Assembly: GCA_002869885.2 (NCBI GenBank)
Contig: NEWR02000016.1
Coordinates: 101,742-165,741 of the forward strand
Direction of reading: 5' to 3'
Source: Nitrospira sp. CG24C
GTDB lineage: Bacteria; Nitrospirota; Nitrospiria; Nitrospirales; Nitrospiraceae
Length of the DNA: 64,000 nucleotides
The translations under genes were made by a program, and so were the position numbers. The notes under the pieces were generated by a model. It saw only the letters and a list, made by a program, of their open reading frames with translations. It had not been told where the DNA came from and did not search any database. Within the stretch, counting starts at the first letter, position 1. Every line of letters starts with the position of its first letter. Positions 1 through 8,199 of this stretch are shown here, piece by piece.

Positions 1-104
1 CCGCACTTCGTCCCTACGGCAACGTGGAGACGCCGAAAAGAAAACTCATTCCACCTGGGGCCGGCAGGCAGGGCCTGGGTGGCGGGACTGGGGGGCCGAG
101 ATAA
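1..104 (+). CDS. possible C-terminal end of an upstream gene (partial)
   Basis: Reading from base 3, the frame is open to a TAA at 102-104 and would encode about 33 residues rich in Gly, Pro, Arg and Lys. The other two forward frames are also open for most of this stretch, so the frame choice is weak. No family is recognised. It may equally be noncoding DNA between an upstream gene and bcp. Confidence 0.25.
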   Translation, partial: ALRPYGNVETPKRKLIPPGAGRQGLGGGTGGPR

Positions 105-113
105 TCTAACATC

Positions 114-171
114 GTGAAAAGTGAAACGTACGAATCCGAAAACGAACGACGCTTTACGGGATACGATTCAC
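114..171. repeat. short-period GTGAAA/ACGTACG phrase repeat, imperfect hairpin
   Basis: A short tandem phrase (GTGAAAAGTGAAACGTACG) is followed about 20 nt later by an imperfect inverse (GGGATACGATTCACG). The same phrase type recurs at 35249-35277. It lies in the leader of bcp. Confidence 0.4.
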
Positions 172-208
172 GGGTTTCGAGCACGCCGCATGGGAATAGG
201 AGATGCTA

Positions 209-676
209 ATGGCAAAAGAACTTACAGTCGGTGATAAGGCTCCCGCGCTCTCTCTGCCCGATCAATCGGGAGAGCCGGTTAGTCTGAAAGATTTTACAGG
301 CAAGCAAGTCGTTCTCTACTTTTATCCCAAAGACGATACCCCCGGCTGCACGACAGAATCGTGCGACTTTCGCGATGCTGCCACGCCGATCAAGAAGGCG
401 GGCGCGGTTGTATTGGGCGTGAGTTTTGACGGCCAGGAATCCCACCAGAAATTTATCAAGAAATTTACCTTGCCGTTCACGTTGCTCAGCGACGAGGATA
501 AGGTCGCCGCGACAGCCTACGGGGTCTACAAAGAGAAAAGCATGTACGGCAAGAAATACTGGGGCATCGAGCGCAGTACGTTCGTGATCGACCAGGCCGG
601 CAAGTTGAAGGCGATCTTCCGCAAGGTCAAGGTTGGCGGCCACGTGGATGAAGTGTTGGCGGCCCTGAAAGCCTAA
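209..676 (+). CDS. bcp: thioredoxin-dependent peroxiredoxin (Bcp/PrxQ type)
   Basis: A 156-residue cytoplasmic thiol peroxidase that would reduce H2O2 and organic peroxides using thioredoxin. The active-site stretch FYPKDDTPGCTTESCDF holds the peroxidatic Cys in the TPGCT motif and a second Cys five residues later, typical of atypical 2-Cys PrxQ enzymes. Length is normal for the family. The ATG at 209 is preferred over the one at 203 because AGGAG sits 6 nt upstream of it. A family A repeat follows directly and probably ends transcription. Confidence 0.93.
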   Translation: MAKELTVGDKAPALSLPDQSGEPVSLKDFTGKQVVLYFYPKDDTPGCTTESCDFRDAATPIKKAGAVVLGVSFDGQESHQKFIKKFTLPFTLLSDEDKVAATAYGVYKEKSMYGKKYWGIERSTFVIDQAGKLKAIFRKVKVGGHVDEVLAALKA

Positions 677-683
677 CCTTCTA

Positions 684-809
684 GCAGGATGCTGAAAAAG
701 CCCGCCAGCGGCGTTCTCGCATCGCTCAGACCCTCAACGTACCCTAGAGGGTACGCCTCGGGCCTTCGCTCGCTGCGGCCTTGCTGGACGGCCTTTTTGA
801 GCATCCTGC
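684..809. repeat. family A repeat, copy 1
   Basis: Starts with GCAGGATGCTGAAAAAG and ends with CTTTTTGAGCATCCTGC, so the ends are near-perfect inverted repeats. The interior (CTCAACGTACC, GGGTACGCCTCGG, GCTGCGGCCTTGCTGGAC) is nearly identical to the reverse complement of the copy at 49333-49457. It sits just behind bcp. No coding capacity is seen. A miniature non-autonomous element or a mobile terminator hairpin is likely. Confidence 0.8.
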
Positions 810-832
810 TCGGTGTGCTCCTGTTGTCCTAG

Positions 833-1723
833 ATGTGCAGGTTATTGAATCCCACCGTGCACAATAGTTTTTTCCGCAGAGCCGGTCTCTTTACCTTTCT
901 CCTCTTCTGGGCTGCGCCTGCAATCCTCTCCGCAGCGGAGAAGATTTCCGGAACCTTGACGGTTCACGATAGCCTCACTGCTCCCAACCAACCAGCCACT
1001 ATTGAAGCGACGCTCACAGGGAAGAGCCTCCGGACGGAGATTCCAGTGGGAGGAGAACCCATCGAGTTTCTCATCGCCGGCAATGTCGTGGCCACTGCGA
1101 TGACTGGTGGCGACGGGCGGGCCATCTTGTCCTATACCCCGAAGGCCAAAGGATCGGTCCCATTCACCGTACGCGTTGGTGCCACGTCGAAAACAGCCGC
1201 AGCAGAGGCTGGCGCAAATTTGGCCGTGTGGGAGCGTCGCACTCCGATCATAGCGGTGGAAATGGCATCGCTCATGGAAACTCCGATTGCACAGGGGCCG
1301 ACTGTGACCTTGCCTGGGAAGGATGCGGAGGGCAGGCAGCCGATGCCCGACGCCGCGAACGAACTCGGCAAGCTCACGCAGTTCTACTACAACGTGCTCT
1401 ATGTGGTGATGGAAGACAAGGCGGTGGGCACCAACGATCAAGTGAATGCGCAAGCCAGGCAATGGCTCAAAGACCAGAAGTTTCCGATCGGGCACATCCT
1501 CCTGTTGCCATCTGATCCTGCGGCGTTTGGGACGAAACTTGATGAATTGCATGCTGCCGGGTGGAAGACGCTCAAAATAGGCGTAGGGCGCACGAAGGCC
1601 TTTGCCGAAACCTTTCTGCAACGGCGCCTCGATGCCGTGATGGTGCCAGAACCGGCCAAGGGCGAGGCGCCGAGGAAGGCGAAGGTGGCGAAGGAGTGGA
1701 AGGATGTGCGGAAGAAGATGTAG
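833..1723 (+). CDS. secreted protein of unknown function
   Basis: About 296 residues with an N-terminal hydrophobic export signal ending near AILSAAE. The next 100 residues look like a beta-rich, Ig-like fold (repeated T-V-T and G-D-G-R-A patterns). The C-terminal half contains HILLLPSD and an amphipathic region with an Arg/Lys-rich end. The family is not recognised. The first ATG lies in sequence that also recurs after family A ends near 6358-6420, so part of the 5' end is repeat-derived. The true start could be further in, for example the GTG near 857. Confidence 0.7.
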   Translation: MCRLLNPTVHNSFFRRAGLFTFLLFWAAPAILSAAEKISGTLTVHDSLTAPNQPATIEATLTGKSLRTEIPVGGEPIEFLIAGNVVATAMTGGDGRAILSYTPKAKGSVPFTVRVGATSKTAAAEAGANLAVWERRTPIIAVEMASLMETPIAQGPTVTLPGKDAEGRQPMPDAANELGKLTQFYYNVLYVVMEDKAVGTNDQVNAQARQWLKDQKFPIGHILLLPSDPAAFGTKLDELHAAGWKTLKIGVGRTKAFAETFLQRRLDAVMVPEPAKGEAPRKAKVAKEWKDVRKKM

Positions 1724-1777
1724 CGGGTAACCGTTGGCCCTTCTTGCTCGCGCAACGCGCGGCCTCAGAAAGATATG

Positions 1778-1877
1778 AAGGGGAACAGCCGGACCATTCT
1801 TCTTGCTCGCTGAGGCCCCACGATGAAACGGTGGTCCCTCAATGCGCGCAGTGAGGAATAGTCCGGCTGCTCCCCTT
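1778..1877. repeat. family B hairpin repeat, copy 1
   Basis: Outer arms AAGGGGAACAGCCGGACC (from 1778) and GTCCGGCTGCTCCCCTT (to 1877) pair as a long stem. Between them is the family core with TTGCTCGC and AATGCGCGCAGTGAGG. The core is shared with copies at 6151-6242 and 36873-36965 but the arms are different in every copy. It fills most of the gap after the secreted protein. Confidence 0.75.
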
Positions 1878-1975
1878 GAAAAGTGACAGTTCAAACTATT
1901 TTTCGACGTGCGCAGTCAGGTGCACCACAGCCATCCACCTCCTTCCACTGAATGGAAAAGGGACGAGAGAACAGC

Positions 1976-2389
1976 ATGACACCGGCTAACCATTGGAAGG
2001 CAGCGATAATTCTCCTGATAAGCCTGGGGATCTCGATCACCGAGTCCTGGGCTGATTCTACAGAAGATCGGATTCGGTCACACTTCAGCATCCCTAGGTC
2101 AACCCGTTTGACAGGAGAGACCATCAGAGAGGCTGTTTTGCGAGTGTTGCCCGTAGGTTCGCTTGCCTTTTCAATACGAGCAAAGCTCCTAGAACGCGGT
2201 ATAGGGGAAAGAGGTTTGAGTAGCTACATTGAGTCAGAAAATGACAATGTGGCCGTCAGTAGAGTCGACTACGACCCTAAAACTTTCGAGATCGTGAAGA
2301 AGAGCTACATTATCTCAGTTTACCTCACATCTGACTCAATTAGAACGGTTCAAGGTGTGACTGTCGAAGAAGGGCTTACCGGTCCTTGA
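1976..2389 (+). CDS. small secreted protein, unknown
   Basis: About 137 residues from the ATG at 1976, which has a purine-rich GAGAGA upstream. An ATG at 1952 has no ribosome binding site. The N-terminus carries a signal peptide (hydrophobic stretch IILLISLGISIT, cleavage near SWADS). The mature part is mixed alpha/beta with a repeated pattern of hydrophobic residues. No family was recognised. It is more AT-rich than its neighbours, which may mean recent acquisition. Confidence 0.6.
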   Translation: MTPANHWKAAIILLISLGISITESWADSTEDRIRSHFSIPRSTRLTGETIREAVLRVLPVGSLAFSIRAKLLERGIGERGLSSYIESENDNVAVSRVDYDPKTFEIVKKSYIISVYLTSDSIRTVQGVTVEEGLTGP

Positions 2390-2449
2390 GCAGAGGGGTG
2401 CTCATTCGACATGAACAGTGGAGAGCACACGAGCTGATGTGCCTGACCA

Positions 2450-2680
2450 TCAGGAAATCTGGTACACATGGCCAACCGAGGGCGGAGCAATGACTTTGCT
2501 GAGGAAATTTTCACGCACTTGTTCGAGATGCCGCATAGCCTCGGTTGAGTAATAGGCCTCCCCACATTCGTCGCATACGTCTGCTTCTACCGGCACCATG
2601 AGGTGGTCGGTCCCGATTCGAAGTTCCGCCTGGACTGTTCCCGATTTGACCGTGCCTCTCTTACAGATGACGCAGTGCAT
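2450..2680 (-). CDS. YgiT-type zinc-finger antitoxin
   Basis: A 76-residue protein starting MHCVICKRG, with paired CxxC motifs (CVIC and CDEC) that would bind one zinc, followed by a C-terminal helical part ending near VGHVYQIS. This is the N-terminal Zn-finger layout of YgiT/MqsA-like antitoxins. The ATG at 2680 overlaps the stop codon of the upstream toxin gene by one base (TAATG), so the two are translationally coupled. It probably neutralises the partner and autoregulates the operon (inferred). Confidence 0.75.
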   Translation of the reverse strand: MHCVICKRGTVKSGTVQAELRIGTDHLMVPVEADVCDECGEAYYSTEAMRHLEQVRENFLSKVIAPPSVGHVYQIS

Positions 2681-2997
2681 TAGCGCTTCCTCCTTCGTAA
2701 ATCCTGGTCCCATCGGTTTGGGTCCGGCTGGTAGGTCGTGATCACGATTAATCGTGCCTCAGCGGCAACTGGCGCACAGACAAGATGGAGCGGCCTTCCG
2801 GATCGCGTATATCCAAAAATAAGACAGCTCGCATATGGGGTATCGCCAAGATACTGTTCGATGATCTCACCAGTTTCGATAATCTGCAAGACTTCTTCGA
2901 CGTGAATACGGCCTAAAGGTTCTTCGTCCATCTCCTTTCGAGCGTGGTCTGTGAATCGGCAATTGGCCGCACATCGACGAACTTCAACCTCATTCAT
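2680..2997 (-). CDS. DUF4258-type toxin
   Basis: A 105-residue protein with the DUF4258 pattern: FTDHARKEMDEE near the N-terminus, EVLQIIETGEIIEQY in the middle and a C-terminal RLIVITTYQPDPNRWD. DUF4258 proteins are RelE-like in fold and commonly sit next to YgiT-type Zn-finger antitoxins, as here. It is probably an mRNA-targeting toxin, which is family knowledge and untested here. Toxin-first order with overlapping genes is typical of MqsRA-like pairs. Confidence 0.75.
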   Translation of the reverse strand: MNEVEVRRCAANCRFTDHARKEMDEEPLGRIHVEEVLQIIETGEIIEQYLGDTPYASCLIFGYTRSGRPLHLVCAPVAAEARLIVITTYQPDPNRWDQDLRRRKR

Positions 2998-3290
2998 TTA
3001 TCCGTCGTTCCTGTTCTGGTACGGAGACGTCAATGGCGTAAGTTTATAAGATAGAGTCCAGATTGAGTCAATGGCAATGGACCTTCGACAAGACATCCCA
3101 AGGCGTGTTATACGGACAGAAAATCAGAGCTCCGCATCTTACATAAACGGGTGTCAATAATCGGGGGTTAGGCTGAGTTTTGACTTATTGAAGTGTTTGC
3201 TCTCCTTCTATGTCTTCGGCGCAGTTGTCTGGAGCATGACTGGAAAGATTTTCGGAGAATTGATTCGTTCCAACATTGAGGTTCTCTAAT

Positions 3291-3749
3291 ATGACTCCTC
3301 CCCGCAATATCATCCGCGTCGACCACGAGGGAAGCCGTACCCATGCTTGGCGAGTCACGCTGCAACGGTGGAATGGGATTACCGTCAAAACATTCTCCGA
3401 TTCAGTTCATGGTGGAAAGCGCAAAGCATTGAAGGCTGCGGGTGAATATCGAAACGGGCTTCTCCGTCAGCACTCGCCGCTTAAACATCACGTCTGGGTC
3501 CGCACTCGCCTTCGCAGGAACAATACCTCGGGCATTCCTGGTGTCGGTCGTTATGAAGTGGTCGCCAATCCCAATACCGGGCGCCGTCAAGTATTCTGGC
3601 TTGCCTCCTGGGCCAATGAGCGTGGTGTGAGACATCAGCGTAAGTTCTTCATTTCGAGCCACGGAGAAAGACACGCTAAACGCCTTGCCATCACCGAGCG
3701 TAGGCGGCAACTGAACCGTGTATGTGCTATCAAGTGTGCTCAGCCATGA
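3291..3749 (+). CDS. AP2-like DNA-binding domain protein
   Basis: A 152-residue basic protein. The second half contains NNTSGIPGV followed by a beta-rich stretch with WLASW and a helix (HAKRLAITERRRQL), the pattern of bacterial and phage AP2/ERF-like DNA-binding domains. No nuclease motif (HNH) is visible. The ATG at 3291 has GAGG 9 nt upstream. The preceding 290 bases hold no gene or clear structure. It stands alone with no partner and may be a remnant of a mobile homing-type element. Confidence 0.55.
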   Translation: MTPPRNIIRVDHEGSRTHAWRVTLQRWNGITVKTFSDSVHGGKRKALKAAGEYRNGLLRQHSPLKHHVWVRTRLRRNNTSGIPGVGRYEVVANPNTGRRQVFWLASWANERGVRHQRKFFISSHGERHAKRLAITERRRQLNRVCAIKCAQP

Positions 3750-3921
3750 CGGCTAACCCTTGTATGGTGGGTGGGGTAGATGTCCCCATCTCGTTCCTCC
3801 GGCTAGAGAATCCTCGCGCGTTGGAGCATGCCGTGGCATAGGGGTTCGGCTCCGCCTTCCATTCATCTTCCCTATCCTTTAATATGACCCTCAGACTTCT
3901 ATTTTCTTGAGGCTTTTCCTG

Positions 3922-5283
3922 ATGCGGGCGAAGACGAGTTTTTCCTGCCAAGCTTGCGGCCACCAGTCGCCACGATGGCTGGGCCGCTGTCCTGATTGCA
4001 GCGGCTGGAATACCATGAAAGAGGAACGGCAGGCGCCGACCGGCAAGGGACGGCCTGCTGCGATGAAGATGGCGCAGGCGAAGGCGACGCCGATTGCCGA
4101 GATCGAAGTGGTTGGTGAAGACCGGCGGCTGACGCAGATCGGCGAATTCGACCGGGTGCTGGGCGGTGGCGTCATTCCCGGCTCGGTGATCCTGATCGGC
4201 GGCGATCCGGGGATTGGCAAGACAACCCTGTTACTGCAGGCGCTTCCGCGCCTCTCTTCCAAAAAAGAACCAGTACTGTATGTCTCCGGAGAGGAATCTC
4301 CGAGGCAGATCAAGATGCGGGGCCAGCGGCTCGGTATTGAGCATCCGAATCTCTTAATCCTGGCGGAGACCTCCCTCGAACAAATCTTGAAAGCGGCGCA
4401 GGAGATCCAGCCGGCTGCGATGGTCGTCGATTCAATCCAAACGGTCTACACAGAACAGATTACGTCCGCGCCGGGCAGCATCAGCCAAGTGCAGGAAGTG
4501 GCGGGACAATTGATGTGGTACGCGAAACGCAGCAGCGTGCCGGTCTTCATTATCGGTCATGTGACGAAGGAAGGTGCGATTGCCGGTCCGCGACTGTTGG
4601 AGCATATCGTCGATACGGTGCTCTATTTCGAAGGAGACAAGGGCCACAGTTTCCGTATTCTCCGCGCGGTGAAGAATCGCTTTGGCTCGACCAACGAGAT
4701 CGGTGTGTTTGAGATGAAGGATTCTGGGCTGGAGGAAGTCAGTAATCCCTCTGAGTTATTTCTGGCAGAACGGTCTCAGCGCACGACGGGATCGGTGGTG
4801 GTATCCAGCCTCGAAGGATCGCGGCCGATTCTGGTCGAGCTACAAGCATTGGTGTCTTCCACGAGTTATGCGATGCCGAAACGAATGGCGAACGGTGTGG
4901 AGCAGAATCGGGTTTCGCTGCTGCTCGCGGTGATGGAAAAGCGGCTGGGCATGCATCTGTCCGGACAAGACGTTTATGTGAACGTCGTCGGCGGGATGCA
5001 TATCGACGAGCCGGCCATCGATTTGGGTATTGTGGCGGCGGTCACATCGAGTTTGCGTGAGGTGCCGATTGAACCGGGACTGTTGGTGTTAGGCGAGGTG
5101 GGGCTCGGCGGTGAAGTGCGGGCCATCAGCCAGGCTGAGATGCGGATTCGTGAAGCGGCAAAGATGGGATTCAAACGCTGTCTGTTGCCGGAACGGAATT
5201 TGGCCAAGCTCGATCCTATCGATGGGATTGAATTAGTTGGCATCAGGGAAGTAGGGGAGGCGCTCGATGTCGTATTGGCATGA
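3922..5283 (+). CDS. radA: DNA repair protein RadA
   Basis: A 453-residue cytoplasmic ATPase acting in homologous recombination on branched DNA (family knowledge). The N-terminal C4 zinc finger uses Cys 9, 12, 23 and 26 (CQACG, CPDC). Walker A GGDPGIGKTT lies near residues 93-102. The RadA-specific KNRFG motif is present, and the C-terminal third is the Lon-like domain. The ATG at 3922 has GAGG 9 nt upstream, while a TTG at 3907 is less likely. The downstream lipoprotein gene begins just after or overlaps its end. Confidence 0.95.
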   Translation: MRAKTSFSCQACGHQSPRWLGRCPDCSGWNTMKEERQAPTGKGRPAAMKMAQAKATPIAEIEVVGEDRRLTQIGEFDRVLGGGVIPGSVILIGGDPGIGKTTLLLQALPRLSSKKEPVLYVSGEESPRQIKMRGQRLGIEHPNLLILAETSLEQILKAAQEIQPAAMVVDSIQTVYTEQITSAPGSISQVQEVAGQLMWYAKRSSVPVFIIGHVTKEGAIAGPRLLEHIVDTVLYFEGDKGHSFRILRAVKNRFGSTNEIGVFEMKDSGLEEVSNPSELFLAERSQRTTGSVVVSSLEGSRPILVELQALVSSTSYAMPKRMANGVEQNRVSLLLAVMEKRLGMHLSGQDVYVNVVGGMHIDEPAIDLGIVAAVTSSLREVPIEPGLLVLGEVGLGGEVRAISQAEMRIREAAKMGFKRCLLPERNLAKLDPIDGIELVGIREVGEALDVVLA

Positions 5284-5284
5284 G

Positions 5285-5355
5285 TGCAAAGTGATAAGTG
5301 CAAAATTCAAAATGGTGGGTCGCTGCCATTTTGCATTCATCATTTTGAATTTCAC
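5285..5355. repeat. short-period AAGTGCAAAATTC phrase hairpin inside a gene start
   Basis: The left arm with GTGCAAAATTCAAAATGG (ending near 5314) pairs with CCATTTTGCATTCATC and TTTTGAATTTCAC to 5355. The same short phrase style is seen at other intergenic sites. Here the right arm is read as codons for the export signal of the following lipoprotein. Confidence 0.55.
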
Positions 5356-6127
5356 ATTCGTGCTTCTTGCGGGTTGTGCGCTGTTTGCGCCGAAGGAGGA
5401 AGTCCAGCTCAAGAAGGCAACAGTGGAGGAGCTGACGGCGTTGCTGAGTCAGCAGAAAGCGGCGATCCGGACGATGAAAGGTCTCTTTAGCGCGAAGGTG
5501 CGGGGAGGGATCATTCCTATCGCGTCACGGGTGGAGGGAGCCATGTACTATCGTCGTCCGAACGCGATGCGTCTGCGCGGGTTTACCGCGGTCGGCGGCG
5601 AACTCTTTGAATTTGTGCAGGCAGAGGATCAATTCAGGTTGCGATTGCCGACGATGGGCCGTGTCCTGTCCGGCAGTCCGTCCGACATGAGCGAGATGGG
5701 GAAGCTCGCTCGGCCGTTCCAATTGAGTGTATGGGCGATAGGGGGTGTGCTGGGCACGGGCGCCATTGCGAAAAATGAGACGGTCGCCCTCGTGGAAGAG
5801 GGGGACCGCTATCGGCTCGATGTCTCAGGTCCGTCCCCCAACGGGTCGCACTCTATTCGTAGGCGGTTATGGTTTGAGCGGCAGACACTGCATGTCGTTC
5901 GGGAAGATCGGCTCACAGAATCCGGTGCGGTGGAAGCGACCATTCAGTACGAAGACTTCCGTGCGATCGGCGAGGCGGAGGCGGTCTCAAGCGTTGGTGA
6001 TAAGCAGTTGGTGCGGCCGTTTAAGATTGAATTGGAAGATGGAAAGGGGCAGGGAAGCGTGCAGGTGACGTTTCACGAGCTGATTCCCAATATACCGTTG
6101 AGCGCTGCCGACCTTGGCCAGACCTAG
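5312..6127 (+). CDS. outer-membrane lipoprotein, LolB/DUF4292-like
   Basis: About 271 residues from the ATG at 5312; an ATG at 5267 overlapping radA is the alternative. The signal peptide ends in a lipobox (FVLLAGC), so the protein should be lipid-anchored. The rest has the beta-rich layout of LolB/LppX-like folds: MYYRRPNAMRLRG, then repeated paired strands ending in RPFKIELEDG and VQVTFHEL. It resembles DUF4292 proteins thought to handle lipid or lipoprotein (inferred). Its signal-peptide codons overlap a hairpin repeat. Confidence 0.7.
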   Translation: MVGRCHFAFIILNFTFVLLAGCALFAPKEEVQLKKATVEELTALLSQQKAAIRTMKGLFSAKVRGGIIPIASRVEGAMYYRRPNAMRLRGFTAVGGELFEFVQAEDQFRLRLPTMGRVLSGSPSDMSEMGKLARPFQLSVWAIGGVLGTGAIAKNETVALVEEGDRYRLDVSGPSPNGSHSIRRRLWFERQTLHVVREDRLTESGAVEATIQYEDFRAIGEAEAVSSVGDKQLVRPFKIELEDGKGQGSVQVTFHELIPNIPLSAADLGQT

Positions 6128-6348
6128 CAGGATGCTGAAAAATTGGGCGGGGAGCGGCCAGGTGCCCTCCTTGCTCGCAGAACGCGCACGGTGAAACTGT
6201 GCTCGTTCGATGCGCGCAGTTGAGGGCAGCCTTGGCCACTCCCTTACAGGGAGGTATAGGGAATTGGGAGGCCCTCGCTCGGGATAAAGCGCGTCTTGGC
6301 GCGCCGGGGTGGGGCGGGTGAGAAGTCTGAACTTTTTGAGCATCCTGC
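6127..6348. repeat. family A repeat, copy 2, carrying a family B and a family C insert
   Basis: Ends are GCAGGATGCTGAAAAAT at 6127 and CTTTTTGAGCATCCTGC at 6348. Inside lie a family B hairpin (6151-6242) and a family C segment (about 6269-6325: CTCGGGATAAAGCGCG, GGCGCGCCGGGGTGGG). The C segment recurs inverted at about 40339-40390. It begins on the stop codon of the upstream lipoprotein. Bases after the right end also match those after the copies at 684 and 49333, so the repeat unit extends past the terminal inverted repeat. Confidence 0.75.
6151..6242. repeat. family B hairpin repeat, copy 2
   Basis: Arms GGAGCGGCCAGGTGCCCTC (from 6151) and GAGGGCAGCCTTGGCCACTCC (to 6242, written in two halves here) pair over nearly their whole length. 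The core contains TTGCTCGCAGAACGCGCAC and GTGCTCGTTCGATGCGC, which themselves can pair. Confidence 0.8.
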
Positions 6349-6433
6349 GGGACTGTTCTCCTGTTGTGTGGTATGTGCAGATCATTGAAGCTCCGGTGCA
6401 ACAACATTGTTTTTCCGTAGCCTGGTTGCAACG

Positions 6434-7225
6434 ATGAAAGTATTAGCAGTTGAGACGGCAACTTCCTGGCAGAGTGTGGCGATCCTCGATGGGGGGCGCG
6501 TGCTCGCCCGGCACGACCAGGATGCGGCTGGATCGCATGCCAAGTTGTTGCTGCCGACGATCGATCGGTTATTTCGTGAGACGGGCCTGACGCTCAAGCA
6601 GCTGGATGGTCTGGTGGTGTCGATCGGTCCCGGGTCATTCACGGGACTGCGCGTCGGGCTGGCCACGCTCCTCGGATTCAGGACGATCAGTCAACTCCCC
6701 TTGGCGGTGGTGCCGACCCTGGAAGGGATGGCCTGGAATCTGAGAGGAACCTCGGATCTACTCTGCCCCATTCTCAATAGCCGGCGCGGGGAACTCTACT
6801 GGGCGCTGTTTCGCTGGGCCGGCGATGGTCGGCTGGAGCGAGTCGTATCGGAACAGGTGGGCACTCCCGTTATGCTAGGGAACAGTCTCACAGAATCGGT
6901 CCTCGTATTCGGCGAAGGCTGGACGGTCGAGGCCTCGGCCATCCGCGCGTCGATCCCCTCTACCCTCACGATGACTGAGGCCTCAGACGTTGCCATGAAG
7001 CCCTCGGCTGTCTCTATCGGGCTGGCGGGGATTGAGCGGCTCCGGCGAGGTGAGTATGCAGAAACCGGCATTAGTCCGCTGTATGTGCAACGTACTGCTG
7101 CAGAATTGAAGTACGAAGAGTCCGGCGGTATATCTCCTGTGGCCCTACGGCAGGAACGGATCGCAAGAAAAGTGAAGGTACGGCTGGGTGCTCAAAAGAG
7201 CCGCCCAGTGAGCCGTAAGACGTGA
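6434..7225 (+). CDS. tsaB: tRNA threonylcarbamoyladenosine biosynthesis protein TsaB
   Basis: A 263-residue cytoplasmic partner of TsaD in making t6A at position 37 of ANN-decoding tRNAs. The ASKHA-type N-terminus MKVLAVETATS and the TsaB signature SIGPGSFTGLRVGL are both present. An in-frame start upstream at 6407 lies in repeat-derived sequence, so the ATG at 6434 is chosen. A 40-residue basic tail follows the usual end. rimI lies downstream, a common pairing. Confidence 0.92.
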   Translation: MKVLAVETATSWQSVAILDGGRVLARHDQDAAGSHAKLLLPTIDRLFRETGLTLKQLDGLVVSIGPGSFTGLRVGLATLLGFRTISQLPLAVVPTLEGMAWNLRGTSDLLCPILNSRRGELYWALFRWAGDGRLERVVSEQVGTPVMLGNSLTESVLVFGEGWTVEASAIRASIPSTLTMTEASDVAMKPSAVSIGLAGIERLRRGEYAETGISPLYVQRTAAELKYEESGGISPVALRQERIARKVKVRLGAQKSRPVSRKT

Positions 7226-7228
7226 ATT

Positions 7229-7280
7229 GTTAAACGTAGAAGATTTCAGGCCATAACCACTCGATAGTTCTACGTTTTAC
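7229..7280. repeat. intergenic hairpin between tsaB and rimI
   Basis: GTTAAACGTAGAA (7229-7241) and TTCTACGTTTTAC (7268-7280) form a 13-bp stem with one mismatch and a 26-nt loop. It may act as a weak terminator or belong to the phrase-repeat class. Confidence 0.5.
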
Positions 7281-7340
7281 CCGTCGTTTTCATTGTTTGT
7301 GAGATCAACTGTTCATCGTGTTGCAGCGGAGGGACCGGCT

Positions 7341-7877
7341 GTGGACAAATGGGTCATCGAGCCGGCGACCGTCGAGGCGCTGCCGGATATTTTGAAGATC
7401 GAAGAAGCTTGCTTCTCGGCCCCCTGGACGCGCAGAATGTTGGAGGCGGAACTGAGCGGCAATCCCTTTGCAAATTTTCTAGTGGCAAAGCAGATACCGC
7501 CGGGCGAAACTGGTTCCGTCTCGATTTTCGGGTATCTCTGTTTCTGGGTCGTCTTCGAGGAAGTACGGCTGATGAACCTGGCGGTCATCGAGTCGATGCA
7601 GCACAAGGGTATCGCCAGGGCCTTGGTCACACAGGCTTTGGAGGTGGGGATGGCACAGGCAGCGATGCGCGCCGTCCTTGAGGTGCGGGCGTCGAACCAT
7701 GCCGCTCATGCGCTTTACCGAAGTCTTGGGTTTTGCGACGTGACGACCCGACCGATGTACTATACCAACCCCATTGAAGATGCATTGTTGATGGAACTGG
7801 ACCCGATTGTGTCCGGGTCGGCTCCATTGCCGCGCGAAGTCAGTCACGAGGGAGGACGTATCAGACCGCTGCAATAA
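7341..7877 (+). CDS. rimI: ribosomal protein S18 alanine N-acetyltransferase RimI
   Basis: A 178-residue GNAT-fold acetyltransferase. The GTG at 7341 is chosen because GGAGGG ends 7 nt upstream; the longer frame from a TTG at 7293 has no such site. RimI features include EEACFSAPW near the N-terminus, the acetyl-CoA loop region MQHKGIARALV (Q/RxxGxG/A), and ASNHAAHALYRSLGF. The last 25 residues extend beyond the typical RimI end. Neighbour tsaB supports the assignment. Confidence 0.88.
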   Translation: MDKWVIEPATVEALPDILKIEEACFSAPWTRRMLEAELSGNPFANFLVAKQIPPGETGSVSIFGYLCFWVVFEEVRLMNLAVIESMQHKGIARALVTQALEVGMAQAAMRAVLEVRASNHAAHALYRSLGFCDVTTRPMYYTNPIEDALLMELDPIVSGSAPLPREVSHEGGRIRPLQ

Positions 7878-7899
7878 TCTCATAGCCAGGAGGTGCGAC

Positions 7900-8151
7900 A
7901 TGCTGACAGACAGTATGATGGCGATGATTACGGAACAACTGCGCCAATCCAGTCACGAATTCCGTGTACTGGAAGAAGCTCATCACCGGCTGGACGTGGA
8001 ATTGCTCCAATTGCAGAAACGCCACGTCCTGACTCCGGCCGAAGAGTTGGCCATGAAGGATTTGCACAAAGAGAAGCTGGTGAAGAAAGACAAGATGGCC
8101 CAGATGATTCGTGTCTGGCGAGACCACGAGTTGCAGGCCGCTCCACAGTGA
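7900..8151 (+). CDS. YdcH/DUF465 family small coiled-coil protein
   Basis: An 83-residue, highly charged, all-helical protein. A strong AGGAGG precedes the ATG at 7900. The pattern FRVLEEAHHRLDVELLQL, then LKxxKLxxKDKMAQMIR-like sequence, matches the DUF465 family, whose function is not settled. It lies between rimI and tatC in the same direction with short gaps, so it is probably in one transcript. Confidence 0.8.
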   Translation: MLTDSMMAMITEQLRQSSHEFRVLEEAHHRLDVELLQLQKRHVLTPAEELAMKDLHKEKLVKKDKMAQMIRVWRDHELQAAPQ

Positions 8152-8199
8152 GAGGCCTCGTCATGGGGCTGGTGTCCACCAGTAACCGGGACCAGAGTC

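Noticed and set aside
842..1894. 350-codon minus-strand frame opposite the secreted protein
   Set aside because: It runs through a family B repeat, is Arg/His-rich and shows no protein pattern; the plus-strand gene has a signal peptide.
6407..6433. Upstream start for tsaB at 6407
   Set aside because: These codons lie in sequence shared with repeat flanks at 833 and 49283; MKVLAVET at 6434 is the family start.
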